This document shows positions 27,615 to 36,112 of a stretch of 64,000 nucleotides of DNA, in pieces. The notes beneath the pieces were generated by a model. That model saw only the letters and a program-made list of their open reading frames with translations, did not search any database and was not told the DNA's origin. The DNA is from JBGAWK01 sp044227665 (GTDB lineage Bacteria > Bacteroidota > Bacteroidia > Chitinophagales > JADIYW01): the NCBI GenBank assembly GCA_044227665.1, contig JBGAWK010000005.1:1-64000 (forward strand). The letters run 5' to 3'. How positions within the stretch are numbered: position 1 is the stretch's first letter; each line of letters begins with the position of its first letter. A program made the position numbers and the translations under genes.

Positions 27615-28115
27615 ATGCAGCTCATAATTACGCATATTCAAGACTTACAATCAGCTAGGTATTATAATGCTTTTGAGAATACATCATTGGCTTTTAGCAT
27701 AGATGCCTTGTCAATACAGGGTATGACCGTAGCAGGCATAAAAAGTATGATTTCATGGCTTCATGACCCTAATATATGTTTATATGCTTTGGACTATCAA
27801 GAAAGAGATGAAATATTGTTCTTGGCACGAGAGATAAGTGCGCGTACCATCATTTGTAATAACACCCAAGCCAAGGGTTTACATTTCCCCCATATTATCT
27901 TGACTAAGAATATTTCTATAAATAAAAATTCTTATACTCAGGCGGTGATGGTAAAGGACAGCCCAGATGTCCTTGATACCGAAACACCATATTTTTTGCC
28001 TTATAATAAAGATATTTTGCCTAAAAGTAGCGAGCAGCATGTAGGATATTATGCCAATGCATGCAAGCAGGATATGGGCGACGAGGATTGGGTAGCTTTC
28101 TTGGAAAACCTATAA
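27615..28115 (+). CDS. TrpF-like (phosphoribosylanthranilate isomerase-like) beta/alpha protein, probably non-catalytic
   Basis: 166 aa. The opening IITHIQDLQSARYYNAFENTSLAFSID follows the pattern of TrpF, K-I-C-G-I-x-x-x-x-D-A-x-x-x-x-x-x-G-A-D-x-[LIV]-G-F. The catalytic Cys and the usual Gly residues are missing, and the chain is shorter than TrpF (about 200 aa). It may be the diverged paralogue that Bacteroidota carry as a TIM-barrel-like protein of unknown role. No trp genes are nearby. The ATG lies 4 nt after the sprA stop, so it is translated from the ruvA-sprA transcript and could have a link to T9SS, though only position suggests it. Ends 4 nt from the convergent DUF2279 gene. Confidence 0.45.
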   Translation: MQLIITHIQDLQSARYYNAFENTSLAFSIDALSIQGMTVAGIKSMISWLHDPNICLYALDYQERDEILFLAREISARTIICNNTQAKGLHFPHIILTKNISINKNSYTQAVMVKDSPDVLDTETPYFLPYNKDILPKSSEQHVGYYANACKQDMGDEDWVAFLENL

Positions 28116-28119
28116 ATAT

Positions 28120-29148
28120 TCAGAACATAAGCCAGTGCCATCTGGTTTGTCCCTTTGTATTGAATTCTAAAGCAGGGAAGGGTATTTTGAAGATATTTAT
28201 TACTTCAAAAAATGTCTTCAGAGCATGAGACTTTGTAGGAATTCTTGTAAAGTCTATATCCATAGACAGATAAAATTGTCGGTATCGCTCTATATCCTTT
28301 CTGTCAACAATTTGTGAAAGGTCGCAGTCGGAAATATCATCGCCACCGGAATTGCACCACTTGTTTTCAAAACCGCCATACATGCCACCGCCACCATAGC
28401 CTACCGCCACCGCTATCCATTTGGGAAATCTGCTATTTTCTTTATGGATAAAAGCACCAGGGCTTACAGACAGCCAATAGGTGATAGCATTATAATCTTT
28501 TAGCAACAACTCGGCATAGCTAGTACCATACAGCGCATGGGCGCGATCTTTTACGTCATCTGGATATTTTTCCGGCCATGCCGATAATTTCACCTTTATC
28601 TTTTGATCGTGCCAAAGGTATTGTTGGGACAAAAATAGAAGAGAGCCGCCAAGGTTAGCGGCAACGTCCGTTAGTGAAAACCCCCATTTTGCAGAAAAAG
28701 CATCCTGCATCTCTATAGACATCTGCCAGGCATTGCCATACAGCGCACCTATCCATGGCGCATGACGCTCCGAAACCCCTGCCCAATGATGCATTTGATA
28801 GCCCCACTTGGAAAGATAGTAAGCATTGAAAATATGACCACCCTTATCCATCTGCTGCCATTCGGCAGCATCATTAAAGAGCTGAAATCGCGACTTCTCA
28901 TACTGCGAATACCATGCCCTGCTCCACCAAATATTGGCAGCACCATACAATCCCAATATTGAACCGTTTATCAATCCCGTTCTTGCCTTACTTAGGATAG
29001 GAGAGGGCTTGAAAAAAGATATGGGCTTAAAAATCCCAATCTTTTCAGGCAAGCTGTCTCCAACAGATAGTGCCAAATCTGTCTCCATATCCTGACTTTG
29101 CAACAAAGTGCAAATGCACAAGCAGCATATAAGAGTCAGAATTCTCAT
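28120..29148 (-). CDS. DUF2279-family exported protein
   Basis: 342 aa. An N-terminal signal peptide (MRILTLICCLCICTLLQS) is present; it has cysteines, but a clean lipobox is not obvious. The core contains WWSRAWYSQYEKSRFQLFNDAAEWQQMDKGGHIFNAYYLS, then an HHWAGVS segment, WQMSIEMQDAFSAKWGFSLTDVAANLGG and QKIKVKLSAWP. This is the pattern of DUF2279 (YfiM-like) proteins, which are predicted periplasmic or outer-membrane proteins of unknown function. Membrane-embedded hydrophobic helices and conserved His/Asp/Glu residues suggest a possible membrane enzyme, but no reaction is known. Its start lies 2 nt from the stop of thrS on the same strand, so it is co-transcribed with thrS. Confidence 0.75.
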   Translation of the reverse strand: MRILTLICCLCICTLLQSQDMETDLALSVGDSLPEKIGIFKPISFFKPSPILSKARTGLINGSILGLYGAANIWWSRAWYSQYEKSRFQLFNDAAEWQQMDKGGHIFNAYYLSKWGYQMHHWAGVSERHAPWIGALYGNAWQMSIEMQDAFSAKWGFSLTDVAANLGGSLLFLSQQYLWHDQKIKVKLSAWPEKYPDDVKDRAHALYGTSYAELLLKDYNAITYWLSVSPGAFIHKENSRFPKWIAVAVGYGGGGMYGGFENKWCNSGGDDISDCDLSQIVDRKDIERYRQFYLSMDIDFTRIPTKSHALKTFFEVINIFKIPFPALEFNTKGQTRWHWLMF

Positions 29149-29150
29149 AA

Positions 29151-31085
29151 TTAGTCTATAATAGAAAGTTCTTCAGCAATTAGAGAAGTGAACTCAGAAA
29201 TAGTTACGCTGCCTTTATCTCCTTCACCGTGTTTGCGTAACGAAATTTTGCCCTCATTAACCTCCTTTTCGCCAATAATAATCATGTAAGGAATCTTCTT
29301 GACTTCGGCATCACGAATTTTTTTGCCTATTTTTTCACTCCTATCATCAAGGATATATCTAATATTGGCCTTCTTGAGGGCGACACTTACATCTTCTGCG
29401 TATGCTGCAAATTTGTCGCTTATAGGCAATATAGCCACTTGCTTAGGTGCCAACCATGTGGGGAAGTTTCCGGCATAATGCTCAAGCAGGAAGCCTATGA
29501 ATCTCTCATGAGTACTAAGGGGTGCTCTGTGAATGATAATAGGAAACTCCTCTTCATTATTTTTATTTATATACTTTAAATTAAATCTTTTACCCTGGGC
29601 GAAGTCCACCTGATTGGTAGCCAAAGTAAACTCCCTGCCTATGGCAGAATATATTTGAATATCTATCTTAGGACCATAGAAAGCGGCTTCGTCCGGTACC
29701 TCTACGAAAGGAACATTAGCATTTACAAGCACCTCTCTTACCATCGTTTCAGTCTCCTGCCATAATTCTGGCTCATTGATATATTTTTGCCCCAATTTGG
29801 AAGGCTCATGTTTGCTCAACCTCATTACATATTTGTCTATACCAAAAATCTTGAAATACTTCAAATACATTTCATTGACAGCACGAAATTCTTGTTCGAA
29901 TTGTTCTTTTGTGCAATAAATATGGGCATCATTCATCTGCAAAGAACGTACACGCATTAGACCAAACAAACTTCCTGAATCCTCATAGCGATAGCATGTT
30001 CCATATTCGGCAAGACGGATAGGGAGATCTTTATAGCTCTTAGGCATTGCCCCGAATATCTTATGGTGATGAGGACAGTTCATAGCCTTGAGATAATATT
30101 TGGTGTTGTCAATTATCATCGGCGGAAACATTCCTTCTTCGTAATAGGGCAAATGCCCACTTCTGTAATAAAGAGCATCTTTAGCGATGTGAGGTGTGCG
30201 TACGCGCATGTAACCGGCAGCGTCCTCGGTCTTCTTTGCCAAAGCCTCAAGCTGTTCAATAATAAATCCTCCATTGGGTAGCCATAAAGGAAGCCCAGGC
30301 CCTACTTCTTCATCAAAAGTATATATATCCAATTGTTGTCCCAATTTTCGGTGGTCACGCTTTTCTACCTCCTCTAACATTTTCAGATAGGCATCCAATT
30401 CCTCTTGTTTGGGGAAGGTAATGCCATAAATGCGAGTAAGTTGTTGCCGCTTCTCGTCTCCGCGCCAGTAGGCTCCCGCCACCTTCATCAGTTTGATAGC
30501 TTTTATTAGTCCCGTATTTGGCAAGTGGGGACCCCTACAAAGGTCTGTAAATTCACCTACCGTATAGAATGTGATAGTTCCATCATCCAAGCCCTCCAAA
30601 AGTTCTAATTTGTACTCGTCGCCTTTCTTATCAAAATATGCTATGGCTTCGCTCTTGCTGATATCATGACGAATATAGGCATCATTTCGCGCGGCTAATG
30701 CCGCCATTTTCTTCTCAATCTTTTCGAGGTCGTTGGTGGATAAAGTTCTTCCCCCCAGGTCTATATCATAGTAGAATCCATTTTCAATAGATGGCCCAAT
30801 GCCGAATTTTACACCCTCGTATAGAGACTCCAAAGCCTCTGCCATCAAGTGAGCAGAAGAGTGCCAGAATGTGTCCTTGCCACCTCTGTCGTCCCAAGTT
30901 AGCAATCTGAGATGTACATCTTCTGTAATAGGACGCGTGGCATCCCAAACTTCACCATTTACTTCTGCCGAAAGCACTTTCTTTGCCAAACTATTACTTA
31001 TCTGTTTGGCAATATCCATAGCCGTAATGCCTGCTGTATATTCTTTTCTATTCCCATCGGGAAAGACCACCTTAATACTATCCAT
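29151..31085 (-). CDS. thrS: threonyl-tRNA synthetase
   Basis: 644 aa, the standard length. Domains in order: TGS (IKVVFPDGNRKEYTAGIT), the N2 editing domain with HSSAHLMAEAL and the zinc-site-like TDLCRGPHLPNTG, then the class II core. The core has motif 2 (RYEDSGSLFGLMRVRSLQMND), the catalytic zinc site in MNCPHHHKIF, DEAAFYGPKID, motif 3-like PLSTHERFIGFLLEH, and the HGTP_anticodon domain at the end. It charges tRNA-Thr and edits Ser. The following DUF2279 gene begins 2 nt after its stop. The divergent upstream gap of about 210 nt is shared with the unrecognised gene at 31298. Confidence 0.98.
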   Translation of the reverse strand: MDSIKVVFPDGNRKEYTAGITAMDIAKQISNSLAKKVLSAEVNGEVWDATRPITEDVHLRLLTWDDRGGKDTFWHSSAHLMAEALESLYEGVKFGIGPSIENGFYYDIDLGGRTLSTNDLEKIEKKMAALAARNDAYIRHDISKSEAIAYFDKKGDEYKLELLEGLDDGTITFYTVGEFTDLCRGPHLPNTGLIKAIKLMKVAGAYWRGDEKRQQLTRIYGITFPKQEELDAYLKMLEEVEKRDHRKLGQQLDIYTFDEEVGPGLPLWLPNGGFIIEQLEALAKKTEDAAGYMRVRTPHIAKDALYYRSGHLPYYEEGMFPPMIIDNTKYYLKAMNCPHHHKIFGAMPKSYKDLPIRLAEYGTCYRYEDSGSLFGLMRVRSLQMNDAHIYCTKEQFEQEFRAVNEMYLKYFKIFGIDKYVMRLSKHEPSKLGQKYINEPELWQETETMVREVLVNANVPFVEVPDEAAFYGPKIDIQIYSAIGREFTLATNQVDFAQGKRFNLKYINKNNEEEFPIIIHRAPLSTHERFIGFLLEHYAGNFPTWLAPKQVAILPISDKFAAYAEDVSVALKKANIRYILDDRSEKIGKKIRDAEVKKIPYMIIIGEKEVNEGKISLRKHGEGDKGSVTISEFTSLIAEELSIID

Positions 31086-31259
31086 GTTTCTGTATTCGTT
31101 GTAAAATTATGTAATATTGCCTCAAATTCTTAACCCTCTAATTATTATTATTTTATCATACATAAAAATTTTATAGCAGAGCATTTTATTTTTAAATCCC
31201 CATATTTTTCTGTGATTTTTTTATATATAAGGATATGTACCTTTTATCATTAAAAAAAC

Positions 31260-31267
31260 TACTTTTG
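31260..31267 (+). promoter_or_regulatory. -7 promoter box for the unrecognised gene at 31298
   Basis: TACTTTTG, a perfect TAnnTTTG, lies 30 nt before the ATG at 31298. Because it falls inside the longer open frame that begins at 31235, it argues that the true start is 31298. Confidence 0.5.
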
Positions 31268-31297
31268 TTATCCTATCATTCAAAAGATAATATAAGC

Positions 31298-32305
31298 ATG
31301 AAACCAGAATCAGCAAAATTATTGGAGGCACATATTGCCTATGAACTACAACAGTGGGATGGCGACCATCTAAAACATCGTATTCATGACGAGGTGATGG
31401 CAGCACATGCATGGTTGAACAAGCAGAAGTTACAAGAAATTGTACCCAAGCAACATCTAAAAGACTCCGTACACCGTTGGTTCCAGCATATAGAAATATC
31501 TGAGGAGTTCAAGACTTTAGGGATAAAAATAGCAGAAGCTGCATTGGACTATATACAAGAAAATGATTTACAGCCCGAAGATATTCTCAAGAAAGATACC
31601 TACGATAAAGTCGTAGATGCGATTGTAGAGCAGAAAGAAATCAGAGAAGAGATTATTCGCAAAGTAATAAGTAATCCTTTTTATGGGGAAATGATTTCGG
31701 ATATGTTGTATAATGGCATCAAGAACTTTGTGCAGCAATTTGGGGACACACTTAGTGGCGGCAATAAAGGCGGCGGCGGATTATTTAATATCGGCAAAGG
31801 ACTAATTGGTGCGGCACTTTCAGGACTAGAAGAGAACTTGGACAAGAATGTGAAGAAGTTTCTATCTGAAAATATAAATAAAACGATGCGTGACAACGAA
31901 AAATTGCTCAACGAGAAACTTAGCGACCGTAACATCCGAAAAATTGCCGATAAGTTATACGATAAGATGGCAGATTGGGATGTAAAGAAAGGCATAGAAA
32001 AGTTCAAAAAATCAGTGGATGATGAGAAAGCACAAAAAATTGCAGACATTACCGTAGAGATTTTGGCAGAATTGCGTGACTCGCAGACGGTAAGGGGACT
32101 TTTTGAAGCTGGAGTAGATGCCGTTTATGAGGCTTATGGAAAGAAAAATCTAAGCGTTTTGGCTAAAGATGCCAATTACGACCCCAAGATATTTGCGGAG
32201 GAAGCATATATTACACTCTATCCTGTCCTAAAGAAGATGCACGAGAACGGCTATATAGAGTCGCGAATAAGGCATCACCTAGAGGGCTTCTATAAGACAT
32301 TATAG
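31298..32305 (+). CDS. unrecognised soluble, mainly helical protein
   Basis: 335 aa from the ATG at 31298. I do not recognise the family. The protein is rich in Lys, Asp and Glu, with predicted helices throughout and a central Gly-rich patch (SGGNKGGGGLF, about residues 152-162) next to a short hydrophobic segment (IGKGLIGAALSGL). Regularly spaced hydrophobics suggest coiled coil or a helical repeat, as in LSDRNIRKIADKLYDKMADWD. No signal peptide and no catalytic motif were seen. The C-terminus overlaps the following NUDIX gene region (stop TAG at 32303-32305, ATG at 32308), so the two are co-transcribed. A role connected with the NUDIX hydrolase is only inferred from that position. Confidence 0.7.
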   Translation: MKPESAKLLEAHIAYELQQWDGDHLKHRIHDEVMAAHAWLNKQKLQEIVPKQHLKDSVHRWFQHIEISEEFKTLGIKIAEAALDYIQENDLQPEDILKKDTYDKVVDAIVEQKEIREEIIRKVISNPFYGEMISDMLYNGIKNFVQQFGDTLSGGNKGGGGLFNIGKGLIGAALSGLEENLDKNVKKFLSENINKTMRDNEKLLNEKLSDRNIRKIADKLYDKMADWDVKKGIEKFKKSVDDEKAQKIADITVEILAELRDSQTVRGLFEAGVDAVYEAYGKKNLSVLAKDANYDPKIFAEEAYITLYPVLKKMHENGYIESRIRHHLEGFYKTL

Positions 32306-32307
32306 TG

Positions 32308-32973
32308 ATGTATAAAATTCTCAATATGCCTATGGGGGAAATAGTATCTGACTATGCTACGTTGGTACAGCATCTTCATAGCCGACTTGAGAAGTCCTTG
32401 CCTGGCAAGCTTGGTCAAAAGCCCATGCAGCCCTACCTTCCGCTTATGCCTAAGATAGATGTGCCTCGCCGCAATACAGTAAAGAAAGGTGCCGTAATGG
32501 CAATTATCTATGCAAAAGACAACATCCCACACCTCTTGCTGATAGAACGCAATACATACAAGGGTGCTCATAGTGGGCAAATCAGCTTTCCGGGTGGCAA
32601 GCTGGAGTCCGGAGAGTCCGCCCTTAGTGCTGCCATGAGGGAGTGTGAGGAAGAGGTGGGTATTGCCGCAGACAGCTATCGGGTGCTTAGTCCACTTACA
32701 GAAGTATATGTATGGGCAAGCAATTTTATGGTATATCCCTTTCTTGCAATCAGTGATAGCCTTGACAGCCTCACGCCTGACCCTAAAGAGGTGAAATCCA
32801 TTATAGAGATGCCTATAGCCCATTTCTTTGAAAATAAGAACAAATCTGAGATGATGATGAAGAGCTACCTAGGGGTATCACTGAAGGCTCCTTATTATGA
32901 TGTTCACGAGGTGCCGCTATGGGGTGCTACCGCTATGATGATTAGCGAGATAGAACATTTGCTAAAATCTTGA
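32308..32973 (+). CDS. NUDIX hydrolase, coenzyme A pyrophosphatase type (NudL/YeaB-like)
   Basis: 221 aa. The segment HSGQISFPGGKLESGES, then AAMRECEEEVGI, contains the NUDIX box G-x5-E-x7-R-E-x-x-E-E-x-G and the UPF0035/CoA-pyrophosphatase extension (HSGQISFPGG) that precedes it. Members hydrolyse CoA and related thioesters to 3',5'-ADP and 4'-phosphopantetheine. A GTG at 32305 also precedes the ATG in frame; the ATG at 32308 is preferred. It is tightly linked to the upstream unrecognised gene. The tRNA-Ser gene follows 74 nt later. Confidence 0.88.
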   Translation: MYKILNMPMGEIVSDYATLVQHLHSRLEKSLPGKLGQKPMQPYLPLMPKIDVPRRNTVKKGAVMAIIYAKDNIPHLLLIERNTYKGAHSGQISFPGGKLESGESALSAAMRECEEEVGIAADSYRVLSPLTEVYVWASNFMVYPFLAISDSLDSLTPDPKEVKSIIEMPIAHFFENKNKSEMMMKSYLGVSLKAPYYDVHEVPLWGATAMMISEIEHLLKS

Positions 32974-33047
32974 TTTAGATATGTTTTTTTCGTTAAATAG
33001 GTAAAAAAGTAAATAATACTTCATTTCTTTGCAATCCAAAATTATTG

Positions 33048-33135
33048 GGAGAGGTGTCCGAGTGGTTGAAGGAGCACGCCTGGAAAGTGTGTATATGCCT
33101 AAAGCGTATCGCGGGTTCGAATCCCGCTCTCTCCG
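33048..33135 (+). tRNA. tRNA-Ser(GGA)
   Basis: 88 nt, with the long variable arm of class II tRNAs. The acceptor arms pair as GGAGAGG with TCTCTCC (one G-U). The D-loop contains GAGTGGTTGAAGGA. The anticodon stem-loop is CACGC-CTGGAAA-GTGTG with anticodon GGA, reading UCC and UCU. The T-arm is CGGGTTCGAATCCCG. The discriminator base is G and CCA is not encoded. It sits between the NUDIX gene and metG on the same strand. Confidence 0.95.
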
Positions 33136-33196
33136 CAAAACTTGTATAAAGGTCTTTGTTTCACTAATAGCCCTGTGACAAAAAAGTTGTAATAGC

Positions 33197-35284
33197 ATGA
33201 AGCCCAAACGTTATACTATCACCGCCGCCCTGCCTTATGCCAACGGCCCTCTACACATAGGGCATCTTGCAGGGGCATATATCGGAGCAGATATTTATGC
33301 CCGCTACCTTAGAAGCAAAGGAGAAGATGTAGTATTTGTATGTGGCAGCGACGAACATGGTGCTGCTATCACCGTGAAAGCTCGCAAAGAGAATACGACC
33401 CCTAAGGCTATCATAGACAAATATCATGCTATTATCAGAGATAGCTTTAAGACATTTGGCATTTCCTTTGATATTTATCATCGCACCTCCGAACCTATAC
33501 ATTATAAGACTTCACAAGATATTTTCCGAAGATTGTATGAGAAAGGAGCTTTCGATGTCATAGAAAGTGAACAATATTATGATGAGGAAGCGCGCCAGTT
33601 CCTTGCAGACAGATATATCATAGGTACTTGTCCCAAGTGCAGTAATCCTTCTGCATACGGAGACCAGTGCGAAAAATGTGGGAGTACGCTGAGTCCTTCA
33701 GATTTATTGCAACCCAAATCGGCACTTACACAATCTGTACCTACATTAAAATCTACTAAACACTGGTTTTTGAAGTTGGATGAACAACAACAAGGCATCA
33801 GCGAATGGATAGACAGCAAAGAGGGTCTTTGGAAAAACCATGTATTAGGACAGTGTAAGTCTTGGCTGAAGGATGGACTTCGTCCTCGTGCTATGACGAG
33901 AGACCTGGACTGGGGTATTCCCGTACCTCCAGAAGTGGAAGGAGCGGAAGGCAAAGTGTTATATGTATGGTTGGATGCGCCTATTGGCTATATATCGGCA
34001 ACAAAACAGCTGTTTGCAGAGATAGAAAGTGGCATATTTGAATTTGCCCAACCCCAGTCGCCCAAGCTTTTACAAAAAAAATCTGAAGATTGGCAACAGT
34101 ATTGGCACGACGAGGATACACATTTGATACATTTTATCGGAAAAGATAATATTGTCTTTCATTGCATTACTTTCCCAGCCATATTGAAAGAACATGGAGA
34201 ATATATTTTGCCCTACCAGGTGCCAGCCAATGAGTTCATGAATCTGGAAGGAGATAAAATCTCTACTTCTAGAAATTGGGCGGTATGGCTGCATGAATAC
34301 CTACAAGAATTTCCAGAACGTGAAGATGAGCTGCGATATGTCCTTATCAGCAATATGCCGGAAAATAAAGACAGTGAATTTACATGGAAAGATTATCAGG
34401 CAAAGGTAAATAATGAACTGGTAGCCAATATTGGCAACTTTGTGAATAGGGTAGCCGTACTTGTCCACAAATACTATGAAGGTAGTGTCCCTGATAGTAA
34501 CTTTGGAATATATGAAGCACAAATTGCAGAAGCAGAGGCTTTATTTGAAGAATCAAGGCGTGCTATAGAGCTATTCAAATTTAAGGAAGCTATGCAGGCT
34601 GTCATGAAGTTGTCCTCTATAGGCAATAGGTTGCTAGCTGACACCGAGCCATGGAAAATGTATAAGACAGATGTAGAAGGAACAGCAAGAGTATTATATG
34701 CTTCTGCACATATAATTTATATATTGCAAAAAGCTTTAATGCCTTTGCTGCCATTTACGGCACAGAAAATTGCCCGCCTTTTTGACATAGTAAATAATCA
34801 ATTGGGAAAAATGGTGGCCACGCCAGAACTTCTTTTTGCGAAGGTAGAAGACAAAGCCATAGAACTTCAAATTAAAAAACTACAACAATCTAAACAAATG
34901 ACAGCAGAGGCAAGTTTGGGCAACAAATTAAACAACGATATTTCTTATAATGCTTTGAAGGAAGAAATCACTTTTGATATTTTTTCTAAAGTGGATATGC
35001 GTACCGGTGTGATACGTAGTGCTGTAAAGGTATCCAAGTCAGACAAGCTTTTACAATTGGAGGTAGACCTCGGTTTTGAGCAAAGAACTATATTAAGCGG
35101 TATTGCAGCACATTTTGCACCCGAAGCTATTATAGGGCAAGAGGTGGTAGTGGTGGCAAATCTTACGCCTAGGGTTATGCGTGGCGTAGCTTCCAATGGC
35201 ATGATATTGATGGCAGAAGATGATGCAGGAAAACTTATCTTTGTGCAGGCAAAAGAAGTGAAAGGCGGATTTTGCGTAAGCTAA
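33197..35284 (+). CDS. metG: methionyl-tRNA synthetase
   Basis: 695 aa, the long form with a C-terminal tRNA-binding OB domain. Seen in order: the HIGH region AALPYANGPLHIGHLAGAY, zinc-binding knuckles CPKCSNPSAYGDQCEKCG, LDWGIPVPPE, VWLDAPIGYIS, the KMSKS-type loop KISTSRNWAVW, an anticodon-binding helical domain, and a C-terminal EMAP/Trbp111-like domain (DMRTGVIRSAVKVSKSDKLL ... VVVANLTPRVMRGVASNGMIL). It charges elongator and initiator tRNA-Met. Flanked by tRNA-Ser upstream and tRNA-Arg downstream, both on the same strand. Confidence 0.98.
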   Translation: MKPKRYTITAALPYANGPLHIGHLAGAYIGADIYARYLRSKGEDVVFVCGSDEHGAAITVKARKENTTPKAIIDKYHAIIRDSFKTFGISFDIYHRTSEPIHYKTSQDIFRRLYEKGAFDVIESEQYYDEEARQFLADRYIIGTCPKCSNPSAYGDQCEKCGSTLSPSDLLQPKSALTQSVPTLKSTKHWFLKLDEQQQGISEWIDSKEGLWKNHVLGQCKSWLKDGLRPRAMTRDLDWGIPVPPEVEGAEGKVLYVWLDAPIGYISATKQLFAEIESGIFEFAQPQSPKLLQKKSEDWQQYWHDEDTHLIHFIGKDNIVFHCITFPAILKEHGEYILPYQVPANEFMNLEGDKISTSRNWAVWLHEYLQEFPEREDELRYVLISNMPENKDSEFTWKDYQAKVNNELVANIGNFVNRVAVLVHKYYEGSVPDSNFGIYEAQIAEAEALFEESRRAIELFKFKEAMQAVMKLSSIGNRLLADTEPWKMYKTDVEGTARVLYASAHIIYILQKALMPLLPFTAQKIARLFDIVNNQLGKMVATPELLFAKVEDKAIELQIKKLQQSKQMTAEASLGNKLNNDISYNALKEEITFDIFSKVDMRTGVIRSAVKVSKSDKLLQLEVDLGFEQRTILSGIAAHFAPEAIIGQEVVVVANLTPRVMRGVASNGMILMAEDDAGKLIFVQAKEVKGGFCVS

Positions 35285-35301
35285 AAAATATTTTGCATAT
35301 T

Positions 35302-35373
35302 GGCTCCTTAGTTCAATGGATAGAACGGAAGTTTCCTAAACTTTAAATACAGGTTCGATTCCTGTAGGAGCCA
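35302..35373 (+). tRNA. tRNA-Arg(CCT)
   Basis: 72 nt. The acceptor pairs GGCTCCT with AGGAGCC; the D-arm is GTTC-AATGGATA-GAAC. The anticodon stem-loop GAAGT-TTCCTAA-ACTTT gives anticodon CCT, reading AGG. The T-arm is CAGGTTCGATTCCTG and the discriminator is A; CCA is not encoded. It begins 18 nt after the metG stop and could be cut from a metG read-through transcript. Confidence 0.95.
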
Positions 35374-35411
35374 CTTTTGGCATATATTGTGTTATGTTTA
35401 TGACAGATACA

Positions 35412-36110
35412 ATGAAAGCGATATTTATTTTATTCCTAAATATTTGTATGTCAGCTTTATTTGCCCAAGGCAATATAGAGGTGGGTTCTTTACATGACGA
35501 TGCCAGGAATAGTGGAGTAGCGGATAATCGCCCACAATTTCAGGGAGGCACTCAGGCATTATTCGAATTTATTCAAAGTCACATGATATACCCTGATTCT
35601 GCGCTAGAAAGCAATATTCAAGGTATGTGTGTAGTAAAATTTCTTGTAAAAGCGGATGGCACACTAGCGTCCTTCAGTATCATGAAGGATATAGGCGGAG
35701 GCTGTGGTGACGAGGCCTTGAGAATTATTGCGTCCATGCCAAACTGGATACCTGCATATCGCAGTGCTATGCCTGTGGACTCTACTATGTTTCTTCCTGT
35801 AAGATTTAAAATTGAAGACGCGCCACCAAGCTTCCCAGGAGGATTTAAGGCACTTCAGAACTTTATAAGTGCTATGATTATAGTACCTCAAGATATTAAA
35901 AGCAAGGGTCTGCAAGGAAAAGTAGAACTTGCCTTATACATCTCTGCAGATGGAGAGATTTCCCATACAGAAACCCTATATAATTCCTTAGAATTGCCTT
36001 CTGCGGAAAAAGCGGCAAAGGATGTCATAGCTTTGATGCCTAAGTGGATACCCAAAATTGAGGGCAATAGAAAGATAGCAACCAAAACCTTTATTACATT
36101 CCAATTTTAA
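35412..36110 (+). CDS. exported protein with two tandem TonB C-terminal domains
   Basis: 232 aa from the ATG at 35412; in-frame ATGs at 35394 and 35400 exist, but 35412 gives a clean signal peptide (MKAIFILFLNICMSALFAQG). Two TonB-C domains follow: one opening RPQFQGGTQALFEFI with QGMCVVKFLVKADGT, and one opening PPSFPGGFKALQNFI with LQGKVELALYISADGE. Each ends in the PNWIPA/PKWIPK segment typical of Bacteroidota energy-transducer-like proteins. No cytoplasmic anchor or proline-rich spacer is present, unlike a true TonB, so energy transduction is doubtful; a periplasmic binding or adaptor role is inferred. The downstream reductase-like gene starts 2 nt after the stop. Confidence 0.8.
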   Translation: MKAIFILFLNICMSALFAQGNIEVGSLHDDARNSGVADNRPQFQGGTQALFEFIQSHMIYPDSALESNIQGMCVVKFLVKADGTLASFSIMKDIGGGCGDEALRIIASMPNWIPAYRSAMPVDSTMFLPVRFKIEDAPPSFPGGFKALQNFISAMIIVPQDIKSKGLQGKVELALYISADGEISHTETLYNSLELPSAEKAAKDVIALMPKWIPKIEGNRKIATKTFITFQF

Positions 36111-36112
36111 CT

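Noticed and set aside
32290..32823. 177-codon minus-strand open frame
   Set aside because: Antisense to the NUDIX gene, whose signature motif is unmistakable on the plus strand.
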